Positions 15,635 to 24,780 of a stretch of DNA of 51,790 bases are shown in pieces. The first letter of the stretch is position 1. Every line of letters begins with the position of its first letter. This DNA comes from Candidatus Riflebacteria bacterium HGW-Riflebacteria-2 (GTDB taxonomy: Bacteria; Muiribacteriota; Ozemobacteria; Ozemobacterales; Ozemobacteraceae), in contig PGYA01000032.1 in assembly GCA_002839435.1 (NCBI GenBank), positions 1 through 51,790 of the forward strand, read 5' to 3'. The translations under genes and the position numbers were made by a program. The notes below the pieces were generated by a model. The model saw only the letters and a program-made list of their open reading frames with translations. It did no database searches and was not told the DNA's origin.

Positions 15635-18600
15635 GTGAGGATTGCTGTTCCAGATCTGCAGAGTAACCTGTACAAAATATTTGAAGCGCTTTTTGGTGTA
15701 AAGCACGGAGAATTCAGGATTGTACAGGCGTTCTTTTTTTATTTCGTGCTGATCGGCATTTATGCGACCATTGGCGCCAATGCCGGCGATATTCTTTTTC
15801 TGGCCAGACTTGATAGCGCCAGAGTGGAAAGTCTGCTGCCATGGATATATATGGGTATTGCAGCCAGCGCCATTCTGATCACTATGGTGTATGAAAGCAT
15901 CAAAGATCGCTTTTCGCGCACAGGTCTGATGGTCGGACTTCAACTGGTGATGGCCGCTGCGTTGGCCGGCGGTCGATTCCTGGTTCCACTGAATTCGGAA
16001 GGCATATATATTGGCGTCTGTATTGCGATTGAAGCATTCAGCCTGCTGGCATTTACCATGTTCTTTTCGCTGGCCGGCGATTATTTTACCAGTCGTGATG
16101 CAAGGCGAGTTTATGGCTATATCACCGGCGGCGTGGCCCTGGGTTTTTTTATTGGTGGCTCGCTGACGGAACCTCTGGCCAGTTTTATCGGCACTGAGAA
16201 TCTACTGCTCGTCTGCGCTGCTCTGCTGACTTCCTTTGCCATGATGGTCATGTATATCAGTCGCTCTTTCACGCTGCTTGCCGATGCTGAGCAGCAGGAT
16301 GCAGGCGAGAGCTTTCAGGGTGGCGCGCCATTTTCCCAGATGTTCAAAAATCCCTATCTGTTAGTGATCTTTTCGGTGGTGATGCTGGCTGGAATCGCTG
16401 AGATCCTCATCGATTACAACTTTAAGGTTCTCGCCGCGAGTGTCTACGATGAAGAGCAACTGGCGGCATTTTTTGGTTCTTTCTGGTCAAGGCTTGGTCT
16501 GGTTTCTTTATTTGTGCAATTTCTGCTGGTTGGCTGGCTGTTGCGCAACCGTGGCGTCATCAGCAGTCTGCTTATTCTCCCGTTCCTGTTGATAATCACC
16601 TGCTATTCAATGACCGTGGTTCCTTCACTTGCCCTTGCGACAATTTCTGCCTTCATCTTTTTTACTCTTTTCGAAGCACTCAACACACCGGCACAGGAAC
16701 TGCTTTTTTTGCCTCTCGATACAAGAATGCGCCATAGAGCACAGGAATTCTGCGGCGGGGGGCTTGCTTCTTTCGGGCTTGGCCTGGGTGGTCTGGCCCT
16801 TCTGATTCTCAATCATTATCATTTGAGTGTGTCGCACGTTGCATTGGCAGCGGGCGTAACCGTCACTCTGCAGTTTTTGTTGACCTTCTTTCTCGGTCCC
16901 AGGTATCGACAGCTTCTCGAAAATTCATTGCAGCGTCTGTCGCTCAAGCCCGCAGATTTGGAAGCGTTTCTGCTCCGAATTGAAGACACTTCTGTTTTTG
17001 CTGACATACTGCGGTCAAAAACAGATTCTACGGTTCTGACGGCCCTTGATCTCGTAGCCATGAAGCCGCATAACAAGTATCTACCTATTATCTCTGCTCT
17101 GGCCGGGTCTGCTTCTGAGAAGGTCGCAGCCCGCGCTGTTGCCATTCTCGAAGATGGACAGACCGATGTGATCGAAAAGGCGCTGGCTGATACCAGGCCC
17201 GCTGTGCGTCAAGCTGCCCTCCGTGCGTGGTGCCGTCTCAAACGAGAAAATGCGTTTGCACAGGCTGTAGCGGCCCTCGCGGAACCATTGCTGTTCGACA
17301 CCGCCCTTTTCTGCCTGGTCAGCTATTGTGGATTTCCTGGCGCCCTGATCGCCTATCCGCAAATAGATGCCATGTTAAAAAGTGACAGTGATGACGAGCG
17401 CTTTCGAGTTGCCAGACTCCTCCCTGAAATAGAGGTTCCGGGGACAGGAACGGTTCTGAAGCGTCTGTTGAATGACTCCTGCCATCGAGTACGCATCGAA
17501 GCTCTTAAAGCAGCGGCCAAGAGCTCAGATCCGCTGCTGATTTATGAATTGATCGAAAATTTGAGTGATTTTGACGCACGGCCTCTAGCGATAAAGGCCG
17601 TTGATGCTCTTTCTGTCCACACTGACGGTGAAGCGATAATTGCCACCCTCAGCCAGGATTATCCATATTCAGTAAGGGCGGTACTTCTGCGCTCACTTGA
17701 GTATTCAAGGGCCGACCTGCGCGGGCACATATGGAATTCATTCATCAGCAGTGACGATATCAGGATGAAAATAGTAGCGGCCAATATTTTCAAACGTTTG
17801 CGTCTGAAAGGTGGCCGGCCTGACTTCGTGCCGGACGGCTTCGATGAAGAGATAGATAATATCGTCAGCGGAGCCAAACTTGTCTATGACGCCGCAATGG
17901 AGGGGGGCAGCTGCTCTGTCATACTGCATGACCATGCCCGACTGATGGTCGAGATGTTGATCAGCCTTCTGTGTGTGAAATATGATGCAGTTCAGCTGCA
18001 ACGGGTTGAAAGCTATCTTTTCGGCAGCAATGAAACATTACGTGCCAACGCCGGGGAACTGCTTGAACTTATTCTGCCAAAGCAGACAGCCCGGCAGATT
18101 GTCGAACTGGCTCTTGTTGAATTCAGTTGTAAGGGTGAGGAGCTTTCAGACAGTACATTAAAAAGTCTTGCAGCCATTGACAGCTGGTGTGCCAGCATTG
18201 CGAAATATAGTTTCTGTCTCGGTGAAAATGGAGGGATTATGCAGGATAGTGAAGTTTACCGGCTGATGTCTAATATCTCGATCCTGAAGCAGGTCGACAT
18301 TTTCAGGGATATTCCTGCGGATTACCTGATGACTGTTGCTGCCATAGCAGTTGAACATACGCTTTATTCAGGTGAGCTTCTGTTTTCGCAGGGTGACGCG
18401 GGAGATGCACTTTATGTGATCTGTGAGGGTGAAATCAGTATTCGGTCTGGCGAAGTCGAAAAGGCGAAACTTGGTTCCAACACCTACATCGGCGAAATGG
18501 CGCTTCTCGACGATCAGCCGCGTTCAGCTTCCGCCATAGCGCTGACAGAAACGAGACTGATACGTATTGCCGGCAATGATTTCAGGAATCTTCTTGGCTC

Positions 18601-18691
18601 GCATCCGAGAATTACCATGACACTGTTAAGTGCCCTGGCAAGAAGGCTGCGAGAAACTATGAACGCTCAACAGGCCGAACGGCACGCATAA
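15635..18691 (+). CDS. ATP/ADP-translocase-like transporter fused to HEAT repeats and cNMP-binding domain
   Basis: The 1018-residue protein joins three parts. Residues about 15-430 are about 12 membrane helices resembling Npt/TLC nucleotide-transporter or MFS folds (GDILFLARLDSARVESLLPW, GYITGGVALGFFIGGSL). Residues about 470-870 are helical HEAT-like repeats (KALADTRPAVRQAALRAW, NDSCHRVRIEALKAAAKS). Residues about 890-1010 are a CRP-type cyclic-nucleotide-binding domain with the phosphate cassette GEMALLDDQPRSASAIAL near 953-970. No DNA-binding helix-turn-helix follows. The start is a GTG at 15635 after GAGAGAAG. Substrate is unknown; the architecture suggests transport or signalling controlled by a cyclic nucleotide or similar ligand. 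Confidence 0.8.
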   Translation: MRIAVPDLQSNLYKIFEALFGVKHGEFRIVQAFFFYFVLIGIYATIGANAGDILFLARLDSARVESLLPWIYMGIAASAILITMVYESIKDRFSRTGLMVGLQLVMAAALAGGRFLVPLNSEGIYIGVCIAIEAFSLLAFTMFFSLAGDYFTSRDARRVYGYITGGVALGFFIGGSLTEPLASFIGTENLLLVCAALLTSFAMMVMYISRSFTLLADAEQQDAGESFQGGAPFSQMFKNPYLLVIFSVVMLAGIAEILIDYNFKVLAASVYDEEQLAAFFGSFWSRLGLVSLFVQFLLVGWLLRNRGVISSLLILPFLLIITCYSMTVVPSLALATISAFIFFTLFEALNTPAQELLFLPLDTRMRHRAQEFCGGGLASFGLGLGGLALLILNHYHLSVSHVALAAGVTVTLQFLLTFFLGPRYRQLLENSLQRLSLKPADLEAFLLRIEDTSVFADILRSKTDSTVLTALDLVAMKPHNKYLPIISALAGSASEKVAARAVAILEDGQTDVIEKALADTRPAVRQAALRAWCRLKRENAFAQAVAALAEPLLFDTALFCLVSYCGFPGALIAYPQIDAMLKSDSDDERFRVARLLPEIEVPGTGTVLKRLLNDSCHRVRIEALKAAAKSSDPLLIYELIENLSDFDARPLAIKAVDALSVHTDGEAIIATLSQDYPYSVRAVLLRSLEYSRADLRGHIWNSFISSDDIRMKIVAANIFKRLRLKGGRPDFVPDGFDEEIDNIVSGAKLVYDAAMEGGSCSVILHDHARLMVEMLISLLCVKYDAVQLQRVESYLFGSNETLRANAGELLELILPKQTARQIVELALVEFSCKGEELSDSTLKSLAAIDSWCASIAKYSFCLGENGGIMQDSEVYRLMSNISILKQVDIFRDIPADYLMTVAAIAVEHTLYSGELLFSQGDAGDALYVICEGEISIRSGEVEKAKLGSNTYIGEMALLDDQPRSASAIALTETRLIRIAGNDFRNLLGSHPRITMTLLSALARRLRETMNAQQAERHA

Positions 18692-18740
18692 TTGGCAATT
18701 GCTTCGCCGGTGACAGCAATTTTGTGATGTTTTTGCCAGA

Positions 18741-19730
18741 CTATTTGCTGGTAGCCCAGTCGATAACCTTTTTGGCACGCCAGGGCAGTGACATCATGTT
18801 GGTTCGGCGCAGGTGGCGATGAAAGGTTTCAAGTTCCCTGAACTTCTCCTGGCTGACTCTTTGCCCAACAATTGCGGCAAGGGCCTGGCTGCTGACCTGG
18901 TTCCAGGATTTGATCCAGTAGCGAAATTGTGGAACCGAAAGGATGGTAAGCTCTTTGACATCTTTTTTTACCAGATTCATCATCTGATCACGGTATGCTG
19001 GTTTGATTGCCCGGGTGACATTCTGAATGCCGCTGGAAACGCAATTGGCACCGAAAACATTGTATTTCTGAAAAATTACTTCGTCGCCGCGGTCTGGATA
19101 CTCGGCTCGCAATGCGCGCAGATGTGTCATGGCAGCGAGGCGTGCGCATTCTTCCACGTGCGCCAGGAAAAACAACACCAGATCAATTTTTTCCGGGTTA
19201 ACCCGGTGACGATATTTAATGTCGATTGGCGCAATGCTCTCGTAGTATTCAAGCGAATAGACGCGCATCTGAATAAGCTGCATGCCGGCTATGCCCTGGA
19301 CGCTGAAATCTGCTTCCGGCCCGGTTCCCATCAGTAACCCCCGGATCTGCTTCTGTTTTCCCTGCTTGTTTACTATGATGACTGGATCTTTAAAATTAAA
19401 CAGGGCGGCAAAGTGGAATGCGCCGGGGAAAATCGGCAGATTAAGAATGTCACTGTTACTGATCTGATCTAGTCTGAAGCTACCTGTCCAAAGTTCTTTG
19501 CTGTCATGAATATTGAAGAGGGTAACGGCCTGACCTTCTGCGGTTGCGGCAACCGTCGGAGTTCTTTCCGATTTCGGGAAAAGTAGCCGTCGCGCATAGC
19601 CATTTTGCAAAACCTTATTCTTGAGTTTTTCTGCCAGGTCATCACTACAGAAATCAAACCCGGATGCATAACCCGGCGCAAGAGAAAGCAGCGTCATCAT
19701 AGCCAGAACCAATCCCAACACCTTTTTCAT
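18741..19730 (-). CDS. Secreted protein of unknown function, DUF4105-like features
   Basis: A signal peptide (MKKVLGLVLAMMTLLSLAPGYAS) precedes 300 residues with two features: a middle beta-rich part (IFPGAFHFAALFNFKDPVII, GLLMGTGPEADFSVQGI) and a later helix-Cys motif YNVFGANCVSSGIQNVTRAI. The NC-S motif after a tyrosine recalls the periplasmic DUF4105/Lnb-type cysteine-peptidase-like domains, where Cys and an upstream His act together. I cannot confirm the His partner. Alternatives are a non-catalytic relative. It stands alone with its own promoter candidate, convergent to the transporter-HEAT fusion. Confidence 0.55.
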   Translation of the reverse strand: MKKVLGLVLAMMTLLSLAPGYASGFDFCSDDLAEKLKNKVLQNGYARRLLFPKSERTPTVAATAEGQAVTLFNIHDSKELWTGSFRLDQISNSDILNLPIFPGAFHFAALFNFKDPVIIVNKQGKQKQIRGLLMGTGPEADFSVQGIAGMQLIQMRVYSLEYYESIAPIDIKYRHRVNPEKIDLVLFFLAHVEECARLAAMTHLRALRAEYPDRGDEVIFQKYNVFGANCVSSGIQNVTRAIKPAYRDQMMNLVKKDVKELTILSVPQFRYWIKSWNQVSSQALAAIVGQRVSQEKFRELETFHRHLRRTNMMSLPWRAKKVIDWATSK

Positions 19731-19766
19731 CAGAAAACCTCGCCTCGTGCAGAAAATTATGCGTAC

Positions 19767-19796
19767 ATTATAACAATTTTTTTCCCAGTTGCGTAA
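19767..19796 (-). promoter_or_regulatory. Candidate promoter of the secreted DUF4105-like gene
   Basis: Minus-strand -10 TATAAT (19772-19767) is paired with TTACGC (19796-19791) at a spacing of 18. It lies about 37 bases upstream of the ATG at 19730. The -35 match is weak. Confidence 0.4.
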
Positions 19797-19808
19797 TGCT
19801 CTTTGTTA

Positions 19809-19842
19809 GCTCAAAAAAGTTGTGTTGTCTTTTTTTGAACAT
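19809..19842 (-). terminator. Possible weak A/T-stem terminator after the usher gene
   Basis: Minus-strand TCAAAAAA and TTTTTTGA pair around an 11-base loop about 75 bases past the usher stop. The stem has little GC, so termination is doubtful. Confidence 0.25.
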
Positions 19843-19913
19843 TACGGCATAGGTGTTCTAATGTCTTTGAGTGTTTATGCAAAGTTGCGCACTCTTAAAT
19901 ATAGATTGAGGGC

Positions 19914-22739
19914 TTACTCAATTTTGATTTCACCTTCGTCGATGATTTGAATTCGTCGTTTTCTTGGAAGAACCTCAAACGTGAGTTCCCTGGTTTCGCC
20001 TGAGCCAAGATCTATTTCTCCTTCAGCATTTTTCAAATAATGATTTTCAGGAAGGCTTTGCTCATAGACTTTATAGTGCCATATTCCGGGCTTCAAGGAA
20101 TCGAAATGAAATTCTCCATAACCGTCTGAGGCACGGCGCAAGCTCTCGCCCTCCTGGGAAAGCTCAACCAGAATATTCGCCAGGCCCGGCGCGGGACTCT
20201 TCTTCAATATCTGCTCGGTGTCTCCGGTCAAATGCATTTCACCAGCGGCTTCAAATACGCCCTGTGCGTTGGCAGGGCGTGCAAATTTTCCTATAAGCTG
20301 GCTTCCTTTAACCATTTCGATGGCAATTTTGTTGGTTTTACCGCCAACGATAAGTACTTCTGCCGGCATTTTAATTGAGCTGATCCGGTTGAACCCGATC
20401 GATTTTGCTTCGATCGTCAGTGTGTGAGTTCCGCAGGTCATCGCCGGAAAAACGAACTGGCCGCTGCTGTTGGTAACCGCAGCTGTTCCAGCCATTATCA
20501 GAATTACGTTCGGGATGGCGGGTTTTCCTGGCAGTTCTGCGTCGATAACCCTTCCAGAAAGACTGCCAATTTTTGTATTTCGCCTGACTGGAATATCAAT
20601 AGGAACGGAATAACTTAACTCATAAAAAACTGGCCCTTTTTCAGCCAGCCAGGAGACATTGTTCCTGGCTTTTAACAAGATTACGGCATCATGTGGGAGC
20701 TTATACTCTAACCCGAAGTTGCCCTGTGACGTTTCATTGCTGATGCCGGAATAATCATATTTCAAATACCAGAAGTTTAAAGAAAGCCGATTTGATGGCT
20801 GCCAGCGTGATGAGAACCCCAGATTTTCGTAGTTTCGGAGGATGAAGGAGCCTGACTTTCCCTGGTTTTTTGAGAATCCTCCGTAAACTGAAAAGAAAAA
20901 CTTCTGAGATGGTCTGAAAACTGCAAAATAGCTGTGGCTGTCGTTCCAGGTTGTCTGAATGCCGACGGACTCTGTGCGTTGCCAATGCCGAACTTCCCAG
21001 CGCAGGTCGAAGCGTTTCCAGCTCTTCGCGAGCATGCCCCGATAAGCCTTTTCTTTTAAATCGAAACTTGCTGGTTCAAACCGATCGTAACGGCGAAGGC
21101 GATCAAGATCGATAGAAAAGTTGAGCCCATACTTCAATTGAAAATTTAACCCATACTGCCACAGAGTTTCCTGTGCTGACGCCCCACGATTTGGGTCAAA
21201 TCCGATATTCTGCTCTGAGCACGAGTATCTGACTCTCCCCTGTACCCGATTCAACAATGGAGCTTCAAAAGTCGCGAAAGCATGATCGATATCTCTGATT
21301 GGCCCGGCATAATCAGGCCCGGCATGAATCTTGTCCAATGTCAGCCGGATACGTTTTGGCAATTCCGCACGATATTGAAGTCGATAGGCAGTGTCATTTG
21401 GCAGATTACCCCACGTGGTCGTGCTTTGACCATGTTCAAATTTAAGATTTGAACGCTCGTCTGGTGCTAACTCCACCTCCAGGCTGGTAATTTGCTTGTT
21501 AAAACTGGCATTACTGAAAAGCCCTTGTTGTTCCTGCCTGAAATGGTTGATCTTAAATTTTAGTTTGTCATTCAGGTCATGCCCTGCATAGAGCCCAATT
21601 TGCTTGATCCTGGGCTCGTCCCATCGGCTGGTCAAGTTGAAAAAACCGAAACGGGTGGGTTTGGATTCGTTTAAATTCAGCTCGAATCCACGCCCATAGG
21701 AGTAGAAATTCGTAAGATAGGAAAGGCTGTAGCTTTGATCGCCAGCTCTCGCGGAAAACTCGTCGGTGAAATAGTTAAAATAGAATTCATCGCGCATTCC
21801 AAATAGTGATTTTCGATTCTGGTCAGGTGTTCGCAGCAGAAAATCAATCTGGCGAGTGCCCGAGTCATCGAGACTTCCGCCACCGGCAATTTCAATCTGA
21901 TTCCATTGCGAAGTTCCATCACCCAGGTTAATTAACGTCATTCTCGTCGGAACCCGGTGGTTCAGATCAACAGTTCCATAGGCTCTGGGAATTTTCTCGA
22001 CCCCGATTGCGATGCTCTCCAGGGTTCTTCTTTCTCCTGGCTTGAGATCCTGGGCCTTGAGGTTTAGAAAAAGTGTCGTGATCCGTTTCTCGCTAATCTC
22101 AGTGGAAACATTGACGATAACCAAGGTTGCACTGCCAGGAGGCAGTGAAATCTCTTCTGGCTCGACTCTGGCACGGAAATTTTTCCCTTTGTCTGCCATT
22201 AAAGCTGCATTAACAGTGGCATTTCCCTCATTCAAGATGCGAACTTTCACCAGAAAGGACTCGCCAGCAATTATATTGTCAGGTTTTTCCTCTGTATGCA
22301 TCGTTAACCTGGCAACGGAAGAAACCGTTACTGTGCTTGTCAATGAGGCCTTCTGGCCAGATTTGCCTGATACCGAAAAAAGTATCGCATGTTTTCCGGC
22401 TGGGGCCGCCCGCGAAACCCGCAGACTGACAATGCTTATTTGCGACTGAAGAGGCCTGAGGCTAATTGTCTCTGGCGACAACAGGGTATTGAAGCCTTCA
22501 GGAAGATCAATCTTCTCGACAAATTCCTCATCCTTAGAAGATTTGTTGGTTATAAGAAAGCTAAGATTGAAAATCTGGCCGGGCTGTAATTCCGTTGGCA
22601 TCGATGCAACCAGCTCAATCTCTGGTTCTTCGCCTAATTGAGCATTATCAATGGCACCGGCAGAATTTGTAAAAAAGACGGTGAAAATAAGGCAAAGAAC
22701 TGTAACAAGGCTTTTCAAATGAACCTTGGGATTTAACAC
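19914..22739 (-). CDS. Usher-like outer-membrane beta-barrel with Ig and carboxypeptidase-regulatory-like domains
   Basis: The 941-residue protein has a signal peptide (ending NSAGA-ID), two or three N-terminal Ig-like NEW3-type repeats (about 40-250; LQPGQIFNLSFLITNKSS, IIAGESFLVKVRILNEGNA), then about 470 residues of alternating strands rich in Tyr, Phe, Arg and Gly that look like a large barrel (265-735), and two C-terminal CarboxypepD_reg-like domains (about 745-815 and 855-925; VILIMAGTAAVTNSSGQFVFP, ASDGYGEFHFDSLKPG). I see no classical FimD signature, so usher function is inferred from layout and from the preceding chaperone and subunit genes. It is last in the operon. Confidence 0.65.
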   Translation of the reverse strand: MLNPKVHLKSLVTVLCLIFTVFFTNSAGAIDNAQLGEEPEIELVASMPTELQPGQIFNLSFLITNKSSKDEEFVEKIDLPEGFNTLLSPETISLRPLQSQISIVSLRVSRAAPAGKHAILFSVSGKSGQKASLTSTVTVSSVARLTMHTEEKPDNIIAGESFLVKVRILNEGNATVNAALMADKGKNFRARVEPEEISLPPGSATLVIVNVSTEISEKRITTLFLNLKAQDLKPGERRTLESIAIGVEKIPRAYGTVDLNHRVPTRMTLINLGDGTSQWNQIEIAGGGSLDDSGTRQIDFLLRTPDQNRKSLFGMRDEFYFNYFTDEFSARAGDQSYSLSYLTNFYSYGRGFELNLNESKPTRFGFFNLTSRWDEPRIKQIGLYAGHDLNDKLKFKINHFRQEQQGLFSNASFNKQITSLEVELAPDERSNLKFEHGQSTTTWGNLPNDTAYRLQYRAELPKRIRLTLDKIHAGPDYAGPIRDIDHAFATFEAPLLNRVQGRVRYSCSEQNIGFDPNRGASAQETLWQYGLNFQLKYGLNFSIDLDRLRRYDRFEPASFDLKEKAYRGMLAKSWKRFDLRWEVRHWQRTESVGIQTTWNDSHSYFAVFRPSQKFFFSVYGGFSKNQGKSGSFILRNYENLGFSSRWQPSNRLSLNFWYLKYDYSGISNETSQGNFGLEYKLPHDAVILLKARNNVSWLAEKGPVFYELSYSVPIDIPVRRNTKIGSLSGRVIDAELPGKPAIPNVILIMAGTAAVTNSSGQFVFPAMTCGTHTLTIEAKSIGFNRISSIKMPAEVLIVGGKTNKIAIEMVKGSQLIGKFARPANAQGVFEAAGEMHLTGDTEQILKKSPAPGLANILVELSQEGESLRRASDGYGEFHFDSLKPGIWHYKVYEQSLPENHYLKNAEGEIDLGSGETRELTFEVLPRKRRIQIIDEGEIKIE

Positions 22740-22744
22740 CCTGT

Positions 22745-23557
22745 TTATGGGACTTCCAGTTGATATCTTGCTCCGAAAACGTTGTCGTCACCGTTGTCTG
22801 CAACCACCAGAGCAGAATACTTTCCTTTCGGAGCGTCAGAAAGATTTACTTTGAACCTGGCGGAACAGGTTGGAAAGATTCGGACTCTGCCGCCCTCAAA
22901 GCGGCCTATTGATGAACCCTTCTCGTCAAAGAGCTCTGCCCACACAGTCGGAGTGAGGCTTCCCTGGCCAGTATTTTCAAGATCGACCTGTAATATCAGG
23001 TCTTTGTCTGCTTTGATCAACTGTTTATCAAGAAACTTGAGTTTTCGTTCGCCCGAGTCTCCGAGATTGGTGATTATCTGAACGGCGTAGCGGACAACGG
23101 TGCTGATGCCGACCTGAACTTTTCCAGGCTTATCTGATACTTCCGGGCTTCCTTTGCTGACTGGTTCGATCATCAGGATACTCCAGAAAGTTCCGGATGA
23201 CCTGGCGTCGGCCGGCACCTGAACCACATAGTTGATCACTCCGACCTCTTTAGCAAGAACCTCGAGTCTTTGCGGGAAAAAAGTTATCCAGGATGCATTC
23301 GATCTCGTATCAGTTCCGGGTTTTCCGTATAGATTGCGGCCGTCGGCGTAAAAAAGATAATCAGTCTGATAGGCCTTAACAATTTGCGGTTCGGAAGAGT
23401 CGTTTCTGACCAGGATTTTCCCTTCTGTTTTTCCGCCCGGTTCAAGGTTTGATATCCGGGAAAGACCTCCAGGAAGTGAGAGGCCCGCGCCGCAAGCATT
23501 TGCGGAGAAAAAAGTAATGAGAACCAATATCACAAGAAATCGGTCAATTTTTATCAT
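22745..23557 (-). CDS. Periplasmic chaperone-like secreted Ig-fold protein
   Basis: The 270-residue product has a signal peptide (ending ANACGA) and begins LSLPGGLSRISNLEPGGKTE, followed by an Ig-like first domain (GKILVRNDSSEPQIVKAYQT). The signature SNASWITFFPQRLEVLAKEV, then VINYVVQVPADARSSGTFWS, matches the pattern by which chaperone-like domains precede a second Ig domain (VDLENTGQGSLTPTVWAEL). It is shaped like a chaperone of a fimbrial system but lacks a clear PapD signature. The ATG overlaps the subunit-C stop and the usher starts 6 bases after it ends, so it sits where a chaperone is expected. Confidence 0.65.
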   Translation of the reverse strand: MIKIDRFLVILVLITFFSANACGAGLSLPGGLSRISNLEPGGKTEGKILVRNDSSEPQIVKAYQTDYLFYADGRNLYGKPGTDTRSNASWITFFPQRLEVLAKEVGVINYVVQVPADARSSGTFWSILMIEPVSKGSPEVSDKPGKVQVGISTVVRYAVQIITNLGDSGERKLKFLDKQLIKADKDLILQVDLENTGQGSLTPTVWAELFDEKGSSIGRFEGGRVRIFPTCSARFKVNLSDAPKGKYSALVVADNGDDNVFGARYQLEVP

Positions 23558-24045
23558 AAATCTACCACCGTGTATGAGATTGTCGAAGAATAGTTGCCTG
23601 GAGAGAGGCTCAACGAAACATTGCTGATTTTCAGTTGAATACGAATACCAGTTCTGTCGCCCGTGCCCGAGAAAAATGACATGTCAGTTGTTCCTACTGT
23701 TTGATAGGCCAGGCCGCCACTGATTGAGCCTTCGCCATATCCAGAGTCATACCTCCTGACGGCAAGTACAGCAGTGGAACCCCAGGTCGTATCGGTTCTC
23801 TTTACGTCAACTCGCCAGGAGTCGGAGTTCCCGGCGGTGTTAACAATGTCGATGGTTGCCTGGTCTATATTGCTCTCATATTGCCCGGTCAAATTGCTTC
23901 CCGGGCCGGCTGTCAGATCATTTGCGGTAATGAACAGATCTGTCCAGTCACCAGTTACAGCTATGTCGATAGCGGCTGCCATAAGAGGCAAAAGAAAGAG
24001 AACAAGCAGAACAGGTCTTAAAAAAGTATGTACAGCGGACTTCAT
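23554..24045 (-). CDS. Secreted fimbrial-subunit-like protein (subunit C)
   Basis: From the ATG at 24045 (GAGGGAGACAG precedes it; the upstream ATG at 24063 lacks a site) the product is 163 residues. A signal peptide (LLVLFLLPLMAAA) precedes a beta-rich domain: AVTGDWTDLFITANDLTAG, QATIDIVNTAGNSDSWRVDV. The C-terminal strand SLSPGNYSSTISYTVVDL has the alternating pattern of SCPU/sigma-fimbrial subunits. No cysteine is seen. It is probably an adaptor, tip or minor subunit. It is unlike its two neighbours in sequence. The stop overlaps the chaperone ATG. Confidence 0.6.
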   Translation of the reverse strand: MKSAVHTFLRPVLLVLFLLPLMAAAIDIAVTGDWTDLFITANDLTAGPGSNLTGQYESNIDQATIDIVNTAGNSDSWRVDVKRTDTTWGSTAVLAVRRYDSGYGEGSISGGLAYQTVGTTDMSFFSGTGDRTGIRIQLKISNVSLSLSPGNYSSTISYTVVDL

Positions 24046-24100
24046 CTGTCTCCCTCTCAGCAAGCAGCTTTTATCTATGTGAGCTGCTCGAAATACTTAT

Positions 24101-24595
24101 TCAATTTCCATCGGTCAGGGTCAAGGTTACCGTTGTGTGGGCATTGACGACCACCCCGGCTGCAACTGTCGCGCTCAATTTATAGGTAATTGTCTTGCCG
24201 GCCTCGGCCACTTTGCCAGTGCCAGAAACCAGATCGGTCGAGTCGATTCCAAGAGAAACATCCCCGGCCGAAGAACCACTGGTCGGAGCCGCAAGATTTA
24301 TCTTCAGTGAAACTCCCGGAGGCATTGCGGCATTAATTGAACCGGTAATTTTCATGTTAGTTCCATTTGATGAAATCAGGTAGGTTGTAGAGTTATCGAT
24401 AGCTTCGTTTGGCTGAGAACCAGCCGTCGCAGCAGTTACTACCAGCGCGCCCGGATTTCCAGAAACCGCGATTTCATTGATTGCTGTCACTGAGAAGGTA
24501 ACGACCTGGTTGGCGCTTTGCGCAGAAAAGGCGAGCGCAACAATTGCCATAAAAGAGAAGAGCAGGAAAAAAGCCCTGATATTTTTACAGTGCAT
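24101..24595 (-). CDS. Secreted fimbrial-subunit-like protein (subunit B)
   Basis: The ATG at 24595 has AGGAGG six bases upstream and gives 164 residues; the frame upstream to 24700 lacks a signal-type start. The signal peptide ends AFSA-QS. The mature domain reads TFSVTAINEIAVSGNPGALV and ends AGKTITYKLSATVAAGVV, then a final strand TTVTLTLTDGN of alternating hydrophobics, as expected for donor-strand exchange. It is a clear paralogue of subunit A downstream at 24781-25287 (in transcription order, upstream), sharing TAINEI-VSGNP, and GKTITYKLSATVAAGVV. It probably shares the fibre with subunit A. Confidence 0.7.
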   Translation of the reverse strand: MHCKNIRAFFLLFSFMAIVALAFSAQSANQVVTFSVTAINEIAVSGNPGALVVTAATAGSQPNEAIDNSTTYLISSNGTNMKITGSINAAMPPGVSLKINLAAPTSGSSAGDVSLGIDSTDLVSGTGKVAEAGKTITYKLSATVAAGVVVNAHTTVTLTLTDGN

Positions 24596-24683
24596 TTTCG
24601 TCCTCCTGATGGAAATTATATCACAGTTTTTTAACCTTGATAAAATTTCACCGGCTGGCCGAAAATTTGCGATCGCTAAACCA

Positions 24684-24724
24684 GAAAGGGACTGTCTCAT
24701 AGGTCTAATGAAACAGTCCCTTTC
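24684..24724. terminator. Strong hairpin between subunits A and B, likely attenuator/processing site
   Basis: GAAAGGGACTGTCTCAT and ATGAAACAGTCCCTTTC pair over 17 bases with one mismatch (a G-U pair on one strand) around a 7-base loop. On the minus strand it lies about 57 bases past the subunit-A stop. It ends CCCTTTCTGG with no good U-run, so partial termination or mRNA stabilisation of the A message seems likelier than full termination. Confidence 0.7.
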
Positions 24725-24780
24725 ACTTATACAGTTTTCTTAAAGCCTCGTCATTTGCAGCAAATCCGGGGCAGCCATAT

